Below, piece by piece: positions 44,461 to 55,576 of a DNA stretch of 64,000 nt (positions are counted from its first letter, which is position 1; the number at the start of each line of letters is the position of its first letter). Where the stretch lies: the NCBI GenBank assembly GCA_036873135.1, contig JAPTYO010000021.1:124001-188000 (forward strand). The letters are read 5' to 3'. This DNA comes from Clarkia xantiana subsp. parviflora. Its lineage: Eukaryota > Streptophyta > Magnoliopsida > Myrtales > Onagraceae. A program made the translations under genes and the position numbers. Under the pieces are notes generated by a model. It was not told where the DNA came from. It saw nothing but the letters and a program-made list of their open reading frames with translations, and ran no database searches.

Positions 44461-46453
44461 CCCTTGATCGACCGTTCAACACCTGGGCGATTCATCGCAG
44501 CTAATCGGCCGTTCAACCCATGAACCTCCCGATGGGTTTTCGGAGACAGCGTGTCCTCGATTGCTCTCAACTTCTCAGGATTCACCTCAATTCCTCTTTG
44601 GCTCACCATAAAGCCCAGGAACTTTCACGAGTTCACTCCGAAAGCGCACTTGTCCGGATTCAAACGAACCTGATGAAACTTCATCCGCTCAAACGCTGCC
44701 GCCAAGTTTTGGACATGGTCTCCTGCCTGTCGGGACTTCACGAGCATGTCATCCACATACGCCTCCATCGTTTGTCCCAGCATGTCCTCGAACAACTTGT
44801 TCACCATTCGCTGGTAAATTGCTCCGGCATTGATCAATCTGGATGTCATCACGTCGTAATGGTAGACGTCACTGTCGGCATAGAAGGCTGTATGGGGAGC
44901 ATCCTCCTTCGCCGTCTTGATCTGGTTATACCCGGAATAGGCATCCATGAAACTCAGCAGCTCATGTCCCGATGTGGCATCCACCAGCTGGTCAATCCTC
45001 GGGAGCGGGTAGCAATCCTTCGGGCAAGCCTTGTTCAAGTCGCGGAAATCGACACACATCCGCCACTTCCCGTTACTCTTTCGCACCAAGACTGGGTTAG
45101 CAACCCAAGTCTGGAATCGGAGCTCTTTGATAAATCCAGCGTCGAGCAGTCTGCCCAGCTCTTGCTGAATCGCGATCCTCTTGTCCGCGCCCATCGGACG
45201 CCTTCTCTGCGCGATAGGCTTGATCGCGGGATCTATCTTCAGCTCGTGCACTATCACGTCGGGGCTGATTCCTGGCATATCACTTGGTGACCAGGCAAAC
45301 AACTCCTTGAACTCCTTCAGGAGCTCGATCAGCTCTCGGGCTCTTTCTTCCGACAAAGCAGACCCGATCTTCACCTTCCTTCGAGGTCCATTAATCTCAA
45401 CCTCCTTCAGATCCTCCATGGGGGCAAGCCGCCCAAACTCCTCTCGAGGATCGGCATCAGTCTGAAGGACAGTCATGGCTTCCCTCCTTCTTCTTCGGGT
45501 AGCGTTAACATAGCATTTTCGCGATGCCACTTGGTCACCCTTGACCTCTCCAACCCCATTGTTAGTCGGGAACTTCATCTTCTGGTGGACCGTCGAGGCG
45601 ACTGCCATAAGAGGGTTGATAGTGGTCCTTCCGATGATGGCGTTGTATGCCCCCGCAGACTCCACTACGACGAAATCTACGTTTCGCTTCTCCATCTTCC
45701 AGCCACTACCAAACTCCACTGGTAAGGTAATCATTCCCAACGGGTAAGAAGTGGAACCAGAGAATCCTACCATCGGGAAGTCCACCTGTGTCAGGTCCTT
45801 TTTCGTCTTTCCCATGGCTTCCAGAGCGTCCATGAAAAGGATGTCGGAGGAACTCCCTCCGTCTATCAGGATCCGCTTCATCTCGAATCCGTCTACGTCC
45901 AAGGTCACGACCAAGGCGTCGTCGTGCGGGCTCTCCACGCCTACTAGATCCTCCGCCGAGAAAGAAATCACCATTTCCTCCTTCAAGGTCCACGACCGGG
46001 ACCTTTTGCCTAGCACCACCGCGGAAGATATGCGGGAAGCGTAGTTCTCCCGATAAGCAGAGGTATCACCTCCTGCCGCCATTCCTCCATGGATGACGTT
46101 GATAGTTCCCCGCTTCTCCTTACGGGCACCTGAACCTGAAGCCTCTGGCTCAACCTTCTTCTTCTTCGGGGATCGGTCGCGGGACTTGGAACGGGATCGT
46201 GACCGACTTCTGGAACGAGATCGGCACCGTCCCCTTCCGACAAACTCTTTTAGCTTCCCCTTCTGGATCAGTTTCTCAATTTCCTTCTTCAGCTCCAGAC
46301 AGTTTTCGGTGTCGTGACCTTTGGCTCGATGGTAGCGACAGTAACGGTCAGGGCGGCCTCCTAGGAATTCGCCTTCTTTTCTCGGAGGGTATCGGGCGAG
46401 ACCCTGTCGGTCCATCACAGCCAACACAGAAGTCATCGAGCTATTGATGGGAA
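44461..46453 (-). pseudogene. Gag knuckle, protease and RT of element E, truncated at both ends
   Basis: The frame 44625-46436 has VLAVMDRQG, the CHHC knuckle (YCRYHRAKGHDTENC), an Arg/Ser tract, the protease-like IDGGSSSDILF and RT with SFMDAYSGYNQI and YVDD, up to a stop at FGVNS where homologues continue SGKFLGF. The next frame (FMVSQRGIEVNPEKLRAI... AAMNR) jumps to IKGQALADFIA, so the RNase H domain is deleted. Upstream of NSSMTSVLAV the homology ends near 46453. Confidence 0.9.
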
Positions 46454-47727
46454 CAGCCCGAACTCAAAGTGTCATTCGTTTTCATCCAAGGTGTATTGCA
46501 CTTTTTTGGCAAGATCGACCTTCGCATGAGCTATCGTTTAAAAAAAAAGATTTGATTCCATTTTTTTCTAGAAAAATAGATTAACTGTGTAGTTGAATGC
46601 GACTATTCGAGTTTAAACAAAGGACGAGAAAATCTTTTTGAAAAATTTTTTGTTTTGAGCATCTGTCCTGTGTTCGAGCCAGATAGTGCACTCAGCAAAC
46701 TCCATGGTGGTGCAATACACCTTAGATCATAAATTTTGATTCATTTTCCATAAAGTAATTAAAATTATGAAATGAATGACATTAGAAATTTCAAAAAAAT
46801 CATGCATGAGTTCTCATATTCTCTACACTAATTTTTCATTCGCTATTTCCAGGTACCCTTGGTTAGGGATCATGTACGTATAAGTTCTGCCGGCCAAATG
46901 GGGAACCAAAAAAGAACATGCAGTGATCCAGTTTCCCAAAGAATAAATTGCGCACTCGAGATATCCAACGCTCAGGTGCGATAAATTGTACTTGATTTTT
47001 TCCTTGAGATTTGAGTGTCCCTACTTTTTTGCAGATCAGACGACTACCTCGACCGAGGTCGCAACCACGTGAAACGTGACTGCTTCAGAGAACTTCAATG
47101 CCAAAATTCCATCTATCTTGTGTGGAATTCATACGCGTCCCCGAACCAAGTCGTACGTCCGTTTTACGGTGAAGTCTAAACCCATCATTGATAACCAAAG
47201 GGCATCTCCCGTTCGGAACGAGCACAACCGCAAGATGGAGAAAAAGTTGGAACATGTAGCATGTCCATTCACATATGCTTGGATAATCATCCAAATCAAG
47301 TCCCCTGAAGAGCACATCTCGCGCACGACCCTTTGCTCGCCGACCGTTCTAAGGTAAACCGTCGAGTTTGTCCCAAATGTTTCAGACAATTTCCATAAGT
47401 GGCCTACCTGGTCAAACTCCACGCCATCCATGTGTGTTCATCAACCAGGCCATTCATCCAGCATGCGAAAAGCCTAACCCGATAGATGCTAGCCATGGGG
47501 CATCCCCAGACGAGATTGAGCAATAGGCGGGGCACTTAAGAAGTCACGAGAATAAACCATTGTCTATGTCATCCATTGGTCGTAGGGTCCATCCAGGGCG
47601 TCGACACGGCCGACGTGACTCAATCAACTGAGTCCTTCTCTAGAAGATGTATTTTGATTAGAAATTTTCAATCTGCCACTAGGGGCGTGTAAATATTTTT
47701 TGTTGATTATTTTCGGTAAATTTCCTT
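46454..47727. other. Unassigned sequence right of the E truncation
   Basis: Moderately AT-rich, unique-looking sequence. Minus-strand frames around 47085-47431 reach 76-100 codons without a motif I recognise, and no splice or start context supports a gene. It may be internal sequence of element J or host DNA. Confidence 0.5.
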
Positions 47728-47789
47728 TAAAAAAAAGAGCAAAAAAGCAAAAAAAAAAAAAAAAACAAACAAACAAACAAACAAACAAA
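47728..47789. repeat. A-rich tract and (CAAA)n microsatellite
   Basis: Runs of A broken by single G or C, then about six CAAA units. Confidence 0.9.
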
Positions 47790-47889
47790 TTCCCGCTAGG
47801 TTGAAAACAGGTAAAGGCGACCTAGGCAAAAGTTAGGGAGAGGGCCATGATTGAAAACCCGTAGGGGCAGTCATGGCAAAAGGTGAGTT

Positions 47890-48730
47890 GGAAAAAAAAA
47901 CTAATTTTTCTTTAGGGTCACAGCTGCCCTTTAATAGGCTATAGAAAAATAATGAGAGTGTTCATCTTGTGAGAGTAGTGAAGCAATAAAAGGGTCACAG
48001 TTGTTCCTAAATCAACTACAAATAAAAGGGTCACAGTCATCCCTAAAATTACTATAAAGAAAGGACCACGACCACCCGTCAAATGGCTACAGATAAAGAG
48101 CGCTCCCGCAACATCAAAAGAGGAGAATAAGTGAAAATGCCACAGCCACCATCCAAACGGCTACAGATAAAAGAGTGACCCCGCGAATCCTGTGAGGGAG
48201 GGAAAAATAAAAAAGGGCCACATTCGTCCCTAAAACGACTACAAAATAAAGGGCCACAGCCACCCTTCAAACTGCTACATATATAGAGCACTCTCGCAAC
48301 ATTGAAGGCGGGTGAGTGAAAGGGCCACAGCAACCCCTAAAATGGCTACCTACAAAGAGTGTTCCCCGAATCCTGAGAGGATGGGAGATTGTTGAAAGGG
48401 CCATAGCCACCCTCAAAATGGCTACATATAAAGAGTATTCTCGTGAATCTTGTGAGGCCGGAATTCATTTGAAAGGGCCACAGACACCCTTAAAACGACT
48501 ACAAATCAAAAGAGCGCTTCCGGAACATCGACGGCGGGAAATAAATGAAAGGGTCACAGCCACCCTCCAAATGGCTACAAATCAAAAGAGCTCCCACGAC
48601 ATTGAAGACGGTGAGGAAAGGGTCACAGCCACCCTCCAAATTGCTACAAATACTCTTGCATCGAGACGGAAAATAAAGTACGGGTCACAGCTAGCGTTTA
48701 ATCGGCTACCAAATAAAGAGTGCTTCCGGT
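47890..48730. repeat. Degenerate minisatellite (AGGGTCACAGCCACCC type)
   Basis: About 15 units of 40-70 bp with AGGGYCACAGCCACCC, AAAAYGGCTACAAATAAAGAG and CGCGAATCCTGTGAGG-like parts. The array is flanked on both sides by CCGGTAGGTTGAAAACCCG-like blocks. It resembles the tandem-repeat 3' region of plant LTR elements. Confidence 0.8.
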
Positions 48731-49014
48731 AGGTTGAAAACCCGAAAGGGCGGCCTAGTCAAAATCAGAAAATGAGAGGCACGGTTGCAAATTCAAAAAT
48801 TGCAATCATGGCAAAAGGAGAGAAAATGAAATCCCGATGGAATGAAAACCCCAAGGGGCAATCCATGCAAAATTAGGGAAACTGAGGGGAACGGTCTAAA
48901 ATATCTCAAAGTCGACCGTGACAAAAGGATAGAATATCAGAGATATAATTAAAAAAATAATCCCGCTAAGTTGTTGCGCCATGCACAGCTTAGGCAAAAA
49001 TTAGGGACAAACAT
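48731..49014. other. Spacer between two minisatellites
   Basis: Partly diverged copies of GGTTGCAAATTC and GAAAACCCCAAGGGGC-type pieces related to the flanks of the preceding array. No gene seen. Confidence 0.5.
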
Positions 49015-50200
49015 TCAAGTCGTCAAGCCACTAGAAGCTCTTCCCTGACGGACACCACTAGAGGCCCTTCTCAGACGGACGCCACTAGAGACTCTTATCC
49101 GACGGAACGCCACTAGGGGCATTTCTCCGAAACACGCCACTAGAGGCTCTTCTCCAACGGACGCCACTAGAGGCTCTTTTCCGACGGACGCCACTAGAGG
49201 CTCTTCTCTAACGGACGCCGCTAGAGGCATTTCTCCGACATACGCCACTAGAGGCTCTTCTCCAACGGACGCCACTAGAGGCTCTTCTTTGACATATGTT
49301 CTCCGACGGACGCCACTATAGGCTCTTCTATAATGGACGCCACTAGAGGCTCTTTTCAAAATACCCGCCACTAGTGGATTTTCCTTGTCACACGCCACTG
49401 GAGGCATCACCGATCAAGATTTTACTTTATTGCACGCCACTGGAGGTTTTACTTTTCCGTAAACCATTGGAGGCTCTACTTTCTGCATCGCCAACGGAGA
49501 CACCGCCGAAAGGCGCACCGCCGACCGAGGCTTTACTTTTTGCATCGCCACTGGAGGCTTTACTTTCTGCAACTCCAACGGAGGCATCGCCAACAGGGGC
49601 ACGACCGACCGAGGCTTTACTTTTCCGCACGCCACTGGAGGCTTTACTTTTTGCAACGCCAATGGAGGCACCGCCAACAGAGGCACCGCCGACTGAGGCT
49701 TTACTTTTACGCACGCCACTGGAGGCTTACTTTCTGCATCGCCAACGGAAGCACCGCTAACAGGGGTAGCTCCGACCGAGGCTTTACTTTTCCGCACGCC
49801 ACTAAAGGCTTACTTTCTGCACCGCCAACGGAGGCACCGCCAACAGGGGCACCGCCGACCGAGGCTTTACTTTTCCGCACACCACTGGAGGCTTTACTTT
49901 CTGCACCGCCAACGGAGGCACCGCAGACCGAGGCTTTACTTTTCCGCACACCACTAGAGGCTTTACTTTCTGCACCGCCAACGGAGGGACCGCCAACAGG
50001 GGGCACCGCCGACCGAGGCTTTACTTTTCCGCACGCTACTAGAGGCTTTACTGCACCGTAAACGGAGGCACCGCCAACAGGGGCACCGCCGACCAAGTAT
50101 TTACTTTTCTGCACGCCACTAGAGGCTTAACTGTAAACATTACCAACGGAGGCATCGCCTACAGGGGCACCGCCGACAGAGGTTTTTATCGTTTCTGCAC
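49015..50200. repeat. Minisatellite with two unit types
   Basis: 49015-49375: about 27-bp units with GACGCCACTAGAGGCTCTTC. 49380-50200: longer composite units with CGCCACTGGAGGCTTTACTT, CTGCACCGCCAACGGAGGCA and CCGCCGACCGAGG. Period and open frames give long false ORFs on both strands. Confidence 0.9.
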
Positions 50201-50314
50201 CAGTCAAAATAAGCACATGAGCCACCTTGAAGACCTCAAAACAGAAGAAGTCAAAATTGGCTTTTTATTGTCTTTGGACAAGCCTTCTCGAACAAGTTCT
50301 ATGGTAGCATGTCC

Positions 50315-50328
50315 AAAGAGGGGCAAAC
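50315..50328 (+). promoter_or_regulatory. Polypurine-tract candidate before LTR J
   Basis: AAAGAGGGGCAAAC abuts TGTAAATACTCG. It suggests that the LTR at 50329 is a 3' LTR of a plus-strand element whose 3' region is the minisatellite block. Confidence 0.5.
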
Positions 50329-50485
50329 TGTAAATACTCGATTTTGACCCGGACGTAACATCATTACATGTGACGTGTCATTTTCAGATGTGTCACGTTA
50401 TGAAGTGTTCGAAAATGCTCGTGTGCATAATAGCGTAAATAAATAAATATATATATTTTTAAATATTTCGGATATATTCGAAATA

Positions 50486-50490
<5 letters not shown>

Positions 50491-50525
<35 letters not shown>
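50491..50525. repeat. (AT)n microsatellite
   Basis: About 17 AT units inside LTR J. Confidence 0.95.
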
Positions 50526-50528
<3 letters not shown>

Positions 50529-50606
50529 GTTATTATCTGTAACATAATTATCTATAGGTATTTATCTCCTATTATTTAGGGATAATTATCTGTAGATATT
50601 TATCCG

Positions 50607-51394
50607 CAGTGTTTTGAAAACCGGACCGACCGGCGGTCGGACCGGATTGGACCGTGAACCGGGTATTCTGCCGGTCCGGCTCGAGTAAAAGATCGGAATG
50701 TTAAAAGAGCCGGGTTCAAAGAATGAATCGGCGGTTGAACCGGGTCGGACCGGTAAAACCGGTACCGGTCCGACCGGTTTGTCGTGACCTGAGTTTTACA
50801 AATTCAGAAACCCTGTCTATCCCGACTCAAGCGCCGCAAACGTATAGACGTATAGTAGAATTAGGTTTTTAGTAAATCTGATATGATTTTGGAGAGTTCG
50901 TATCGCGGAGGTGGAGACTAATCTTACATTCATCTGAGTAACTGAACTCCGTTACCAAATCTTCAGTTCCAAGAACTTTCAAACACTATTTTGAGCTCCA
51001 CATTCATTCATCGATCTGGTCTGCAGCACGGTGAAAAGGTCTCGGGCCACTTAAAGTTGAGCTAAGGTGGTATTGTATGGAGCTCGCCGACAATGTTGGT
51101 GGTGCTGGGCAGAGGAAGCTGATAATGAGAGACCGGAAGACGACAATTGAAGGCATTGAAGAAGCTGGAGGATTCTTGTAGAGGATTGGACACATCATGT
51201 GTGAAATTGGGCTGGGAAAGTGGGATAATTGGGCCTTTTTTTTTTGGTGAAGTGGGATAATTTTTCTGGACTAAGAATTCTTCTTGCGTATTATGTCACA
51301 ACCGGTCGAACCGGAATGAAACCCGGTCGGACCGGTCGAACCGCGAACCGGCCACCACGCCGGTTCAGCATCCGCTCCGGTTTTTAAAACACTG
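50607..51394. mobile_element. Non-autonomous hAT-type DNA transposon
   Basis: 788 bp. Terminal inverted repeats CAGTGTTTTGAAAACCGGA (left) and TCCGGTTTTTAAAACACTG (right) differ at one position. An 8-bp duplication TTTATCCG flanks it at 50599-50606 and 51395-51402, diagnostic of hAT transposons. Both subterminal parts are crowded with ACCGG and CCGGTC motifs, which are possible transposase-binding sites. No transposase is encoded. Confidence 0.93.
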
Positions 51395-51761
51395 TTTATC
51401 CGTTGGAATATATCTGTCAGTTATTTAATTATTTTAAGATTTAGTAGATATTATCTGTAATCTAAGGGAGTTCTACTATAAATAGGGGTCCAGTTCTACA
51501 TTGTAAACACACAGAAAAACATCACAACAAGTAATAATACATAATTTTCTCGGGGTCTGCGCGATTTTGTCTTCTAGTGAAAAAAAGTTTTTTTTTTTCT
51601 TTCAATAAACCAGCCCCTCCCGCTGGTGTGTGGCCCAGCTCCGGTGGCCGGACCACCGTCACCCGCCGGCTCGCCTTCGTCATTTGGAGCTCCCGCCCCC
51701 GACCGGCCACCTCCGGTCGTCCGACCTCTACCATCGCCCTCCTCCTCCGGTGGTCGGTCCA

Positions 51762-51765
<4 letters not shown>

Positions 51766-51811
<46 letters not shown>
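51766..51811. repeat. (TC)n microsatellite
   Basis: About 23 TC units in the 5'-leader-like part of J. Confidence 0.95.
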
Positions 51812-51813
<2 letters not shown>

Positions 51814-52689
51814 ACACGTCGATGCAGCCTTCCCCGACCGGTGACCGCCCCAGCTCCGCCTCCATTCGCTCCGACGACCGGTGGTCCCGTCCACCACGAT
51901 TCCACCTCAGTTTCGCCGGAATCTCTCCATCTTCATAGCACTGACCATCCCTCTCAGCCATTACCGGCCCTTCTCCGACCACCGCCCGTTCCGGCCGTAG
52001 CCACCAGCGTCCGACTCCCTGCGCTGCCTGCTGTCTGGCCCGTTCCGCCGCTGCTTGGTCCGGCGTCGCCCGCCGTCCCCTGCTCCTCTCCCGGCCGTGT
52101 CGAAGGTAACAATCCGCAGGTATGTCTGGGATTTTTATTCTTTTATATTATATTATTATATTATATTATATAATTATGTAGGTATTTATTTTATTTCTGT
52201 TATTTTACTGTTTTATCATATTATAATTAATTAGGTATTTTAAATGTAATTAATTAAATTTGATTGGGTAAATTGTGTATATATGTTAATTTTGTATTGA
52301 GATTTGTATGAATTTGAGCATGTTTAATAAGTTTGATATTTTTTAGATTTCGTTTTAATTAGGAATTATAAATTTAAATTAGTTTTAGACGGTCAATGTT
52401 CGGTAGTAATTTTGTATAGATAAAAAAATTTTAAAATTGATATCATCAGATTAATTGGATATACCATATATAAAAATTAAAATTGGCAAATTAAGCGAAT
52501 TAAGTACCGAAAGGGCGTGATTAAAAATTATATTTTTAATTCGTAATAGAACCCCCAAACTCGAATTTCTGATCATAGACCAATGATATACCTAGGTGTT
52601 TAATTCGTTATTCGCTTAGGTAATCTAGGATTCTAGTTAGCCTAATAATTAACTAGTGGCGACTCTTTCAAAATCCAAGTTTTCAAAAA

Positions 52690-53059
52690 CGTAATCCGCC
52701 TTAGGTTAGATTTAGGTATGACAAACGATATAGTGACCCTCCTTGAAAAATACCCCCCCCCCCCCAAAGAATCCACGGGATTCCAGTCGGTGTCACGACG
52801 AAGTTGTTGGGGATCCCCCGAATCGTTCTCCAACCAAATGGCGGACCCTCATACTTCATCTCAGTCCATACTGGCAATTTATAGGGCAGGAAGTCATGCT
52901 TCACCCATAAAGTATCCCCTAAAAATGACAAAAACATACCAACAAAGAAAATCCATGTTTAGAAAATAAGAAGATCGGGAGGGAATTTAATATCGTGGGA
53001 AGCCAAATGGGAGTCTAACTCCTCATGAAGTTGAGCCTCATCAGGAAGATCAATGGTAG
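52690..53059 (-). pseudogene. Unidentified exon-like coding fragment
   Basis: On the minus strand a short open part with DPTIDLPDEAQLHEELDSHL (53045-52985) is followed by a TTTTTAG acceptor-like site near 52920 and a 60-codon frame with LWVKHDFLPYKLPVWTEMKY and GPPFGWRTIRG. Amino-acid composition looks protein-like, and the first part ends with TAA if not spliced. A C13 homopolymer (about 52743-52755) borders it. I do not recognise the family; it may be an exon of another element's antisense or gag gene. Confidence 0.3.
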
Positions 53060-53221
53060 GGTCACTCCACCCGATCTCACCTAGGTGAGACTATTGGATG
53101 GGCTCGGACGAGTGCCTTGGTCTGTCCGGGCCGTTCGTGCTATTGGTGGAGTGTTTGGGTCAAAGTTTTGATTTACAATCATAGCCGGGGCGGTCAAAAT
53201 AAGACAATCCGAAGGGAGAAG
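53060..53221 (-). repeat. Element H: 3' LTR fragment, interrupted by G
   Basis: From CACCTAGGTGAG on, this is a diverged version of the 3' part (plus-strand view) of the B/G LTR: TTTTGATTTACAATC and GACGG-like blocks appear in the same order. The LTR resumes at 63849 with GGTTCAAATTGGGCGTATAT and ends CCATCA at 63874. The left side is truncated near the first palindrome. Confidence 0.8.
53217..53221. repeat. Target-site duplication of element G (AGAAG)
   Basis: AGAAG at 53217-53221 is repeated at 63844-63848. Joining across it restores the LTR of H. Confidence 0.93.
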
Positions 53222-54095
53222 TGTTAAGTTATGAGATCTAGGTCAACGGGGTGTCAGCTTTGATCTCACTCCTTACGGGGGATGTGTATGATCCGGTCTT
53301 CTCGAGTCGCCTTGCCTTTGCCTATGTCCTTCTTCCTTTCCTTCTTCCCTTGGTTCCTTCTCTTCTTCTTCTCCCTTTGCCCTGCAAAAGGGGCAGTACC
53401 AGACACGGAGGAGGGGGGGGGTGGTGCCTGGTGAACCCTCTCCGATGCCTAAGTCAGAACTATATTTCTAGAGAGATAAAGCTAGAGAGATGTCAGAGCT
53501 AAATTGTTCAAATGGCCAAGATCCTCAAATGAGTTGTGAAGGTGGGGTATTTATAGGCAACGGTGTCATTAAGGTGGCTTAATGACATCGTTAGCCTTTA
53601 AACACAATTAATTAACCTTTAAGCACATAATTAAGACCTTAGGATTCGGAGGAGGTAGGCGGAGTGGACCGAGCATGGGAGTCCGAATGTGGTGTCGGGA
53701 CCCTTGGGGGGGAGAAATCCGACCCCCAAGGGTAGGGGTTGGGTGAGGACACCCAACCCCTCCTAGGGAGGGTGGGGTTGGCCAACCCCATCCCTCCTAG
53801 GAGGGATCGGGTTGGCCGACCCGATCTCTCCTAGGAGAGATCGGGTTGGCCAACCCGATCTCCCCTAGGGGAGATCGGGTCGGCTGACCCGATCTCCCCT
53901 AGGGGAGGTCGGGTGTGGCCACCCAACCTCACCTAGGTGAGTTCGCCTATGTCGGACGGGCGCTTCGGCCCCGTCCGAGCCGTCGATGTTCTCGCGAAGT
54001 GTCCGGGTTGAAGTTTCGATTTACAATTGGCGATGGGACGATAAAAATACAACGGTTTGGAAGTCAACGGGTTCAAATTGGGCGTATATCCATCA
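53222..54095 (-). repeat. 3' LTR of element G
   Basis: 874 bp, plus-strand TGTTAAGTTATGAG...TATCCATCA, with the reversed TATA box at 53549-53555 and six palindrome centres at 53743-53945. Confidence 0.95.
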
Positions 54096-55576
54096 CATGC
54101 CCCCGAGTCAACCAATGGCCTAACCCTTGATTGACTCTATTTTAGGATGGTATGACACGCGCAATTTGAAACCGGGGTTTTACCTTCTTTGTCTGAATGC
54201 TTGCTTACCCGTGGATACGTGCCTCTGACTCTGCCCCCCTGTCTACTGAGATAGAGGAATTGTAAACGTCAGAGTAGCACGGACGTGTGCCTAGGCACGT
54301 GTCCGTCTGAGGTGGGAGTAATAAACTTATCTCTACTACAGGTGTACACTCAAAAAATACAAACTTGCACAGGGGTGCGATACGAATGCAACTAAATGAC
54401 TTACGCTTCAATTTCGTGCCGGGATTTCATCTAAGTGAGGGAAAATTTTAATTTTGGCCAAAAATTTTCCTAAGTATGGGATGTTCAAAAATAAAATTAT
54501 CTTGATAATTTTTCTAAGTATGGAGATATACTTAGCTATAGGTGAAAGGGATAAAAATGATGGTTTTTCCTTGGCCCTTAGATTTTACTTAAGGAGAGAT
54601 GGATGGTGGTGATTAAAACCCTCTAAAAAACCCTATCATCTTTTAATATAGAAAGGAGTTAGAAAAATACCTCCAAAAGTCACTTTAGCCACCATCTTCC
54701 TTCTTCACTTACCCTTGGAGAGCAAGAAAGGTTGGAGAGCACCCCCAAGGTAAGGGCCGGCCGGAATTTCCACCAAGGGGCAGAAATCCGACCAGCAATT
54801 CAGCCGGGACCAGCGACGGGAGGGAGTTTGGCCGGAGGGGACGACACAGCTCCAGGCGGGAGGCGGCCCACGGCGACGCGGAGGCGGCCAGGGGCTTGAT
54901 CGACGACGACGACGGCGGCGTGGCTCTGGACGGACGGCTGTGGTCAACGACAGGCTCGCCTCTGACGACGACGACACCAAATCCGGCGGGGGTTGTCGAC
55001 GGCGAAGGGGGACGACTCCGGTGTGGCGTGCAGGGCCCTCCGTCGACGGCGAGGCGAGCGATATCATCTCCGGCGGCGAGGGAATCACAGCTCCGGCGAG
55101 GACCTGATTTCCGGCAACGTTCAAATTTGAATTCCGGACCCGTTTATCACATCGGGTCGGGTTTTCCGAAGGTCCATTCTTTTCCTTTCCGCTACCGTAT
55201 AAAATGTCGATTTTCGAATCGTTGATATTTGATTGCCGATGTTTGATTGCCGATGCTTGATTGCCGAAATTTGATTGCCGAAATTTGATTGAATGTGGGA
55301 TTGCCGTAGATAGCCGTTGGTAGTTGTGGATTTTGGGGAAAAATGTTTGCCGGTCGTCCGGATATGGTTTCTTGTCCGATTGGGCTATCCCGGTCTTGAA
55401 TTTGATGTCGTGCCGCCGTTGGTGTGTTAATCTTTGTTGGAGGGTATAATGGTAATTTTTTCCAAAACCCGACCATAGGCTTGGATAAAACTATTTGACT
55501 CGGTTGTTGTCGTTGGTTGAGTGTCGGGTATTTCCGGTTCCTCGGAAATTTCTCTTATCTTGATGTTCGTCGTGTC
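54096..55576. other. Upstream region of the antisense gene in element G
   Basis: The polypurine tract (reversed, CATGCCCCCGAG) is at 54096-54107. 54110-54700 is AT-rich. 54705-55110 is GC-rich with CGACGACGACGG and CGGCGG runs. 55150-55320 has short GATTGCCGAAATTT repeats. A TATA-like GTATAAAATG at 55197-55206 lies about 370 bases before the first usable ATG. No protein domain is recognised. Confidence 0.55.

Larger units (their letters stand above)
33107..46453 (-). mobile_element. Element E: 5'-truncated Tat-lineage retrotransposon, interrupted by element F
   Basis: From left to right (3' to 5'): a 782-bp 3' LTR, polypurine tract, tandem arrays, [F], more arrays, integrase, archaeal-type RNase H, RT, protease and the gag knuckle. 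Homology stops abruptly near 46453 just upstream of the gag NSSMTSVLAV block, so most of gag and the 5' LTR are missing. Unlike A, C and F it has no antisense gene. RNase H is deleted. Its LTR is longer and more diverged than the others, which suggests an older family member. Confidence 0.88.
50329..52656 (+). repeat. Long LTR-like sequence J
   Basis: Starts TGTAAATACTCGATTTTGAC and has a TATA box (TATAAATA) at 51477-51484. A possible primer-binding site, TGGCGACTC, follows at 52657, as in Ogre/Tat-type elements using tRNA-Arg. The right border is uncertain: there is no clear CA end. It holds a hAT element (50607-51394), an (AT)n and a (TC)n run, and a GC-rich Pro-codon stretch (51600-52110) without a recognised domain. 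A polypurine tract on the left and a primer-binding site on the right would fit two tandem elements sharing one LTR. Confidence 0.45.

Noticed and set aside
49374..50114. Long ORFs in the minisatellite on both strands
   Set aside because: Caused by the repeat period; no start context or domain.
51577..52173. 198-residue Pro/Ser-rich ORF in J
   Set aside because: Several overlapping frames are open because of GC-rich triplets and a (TC)n run; no domain and no conserved copy.
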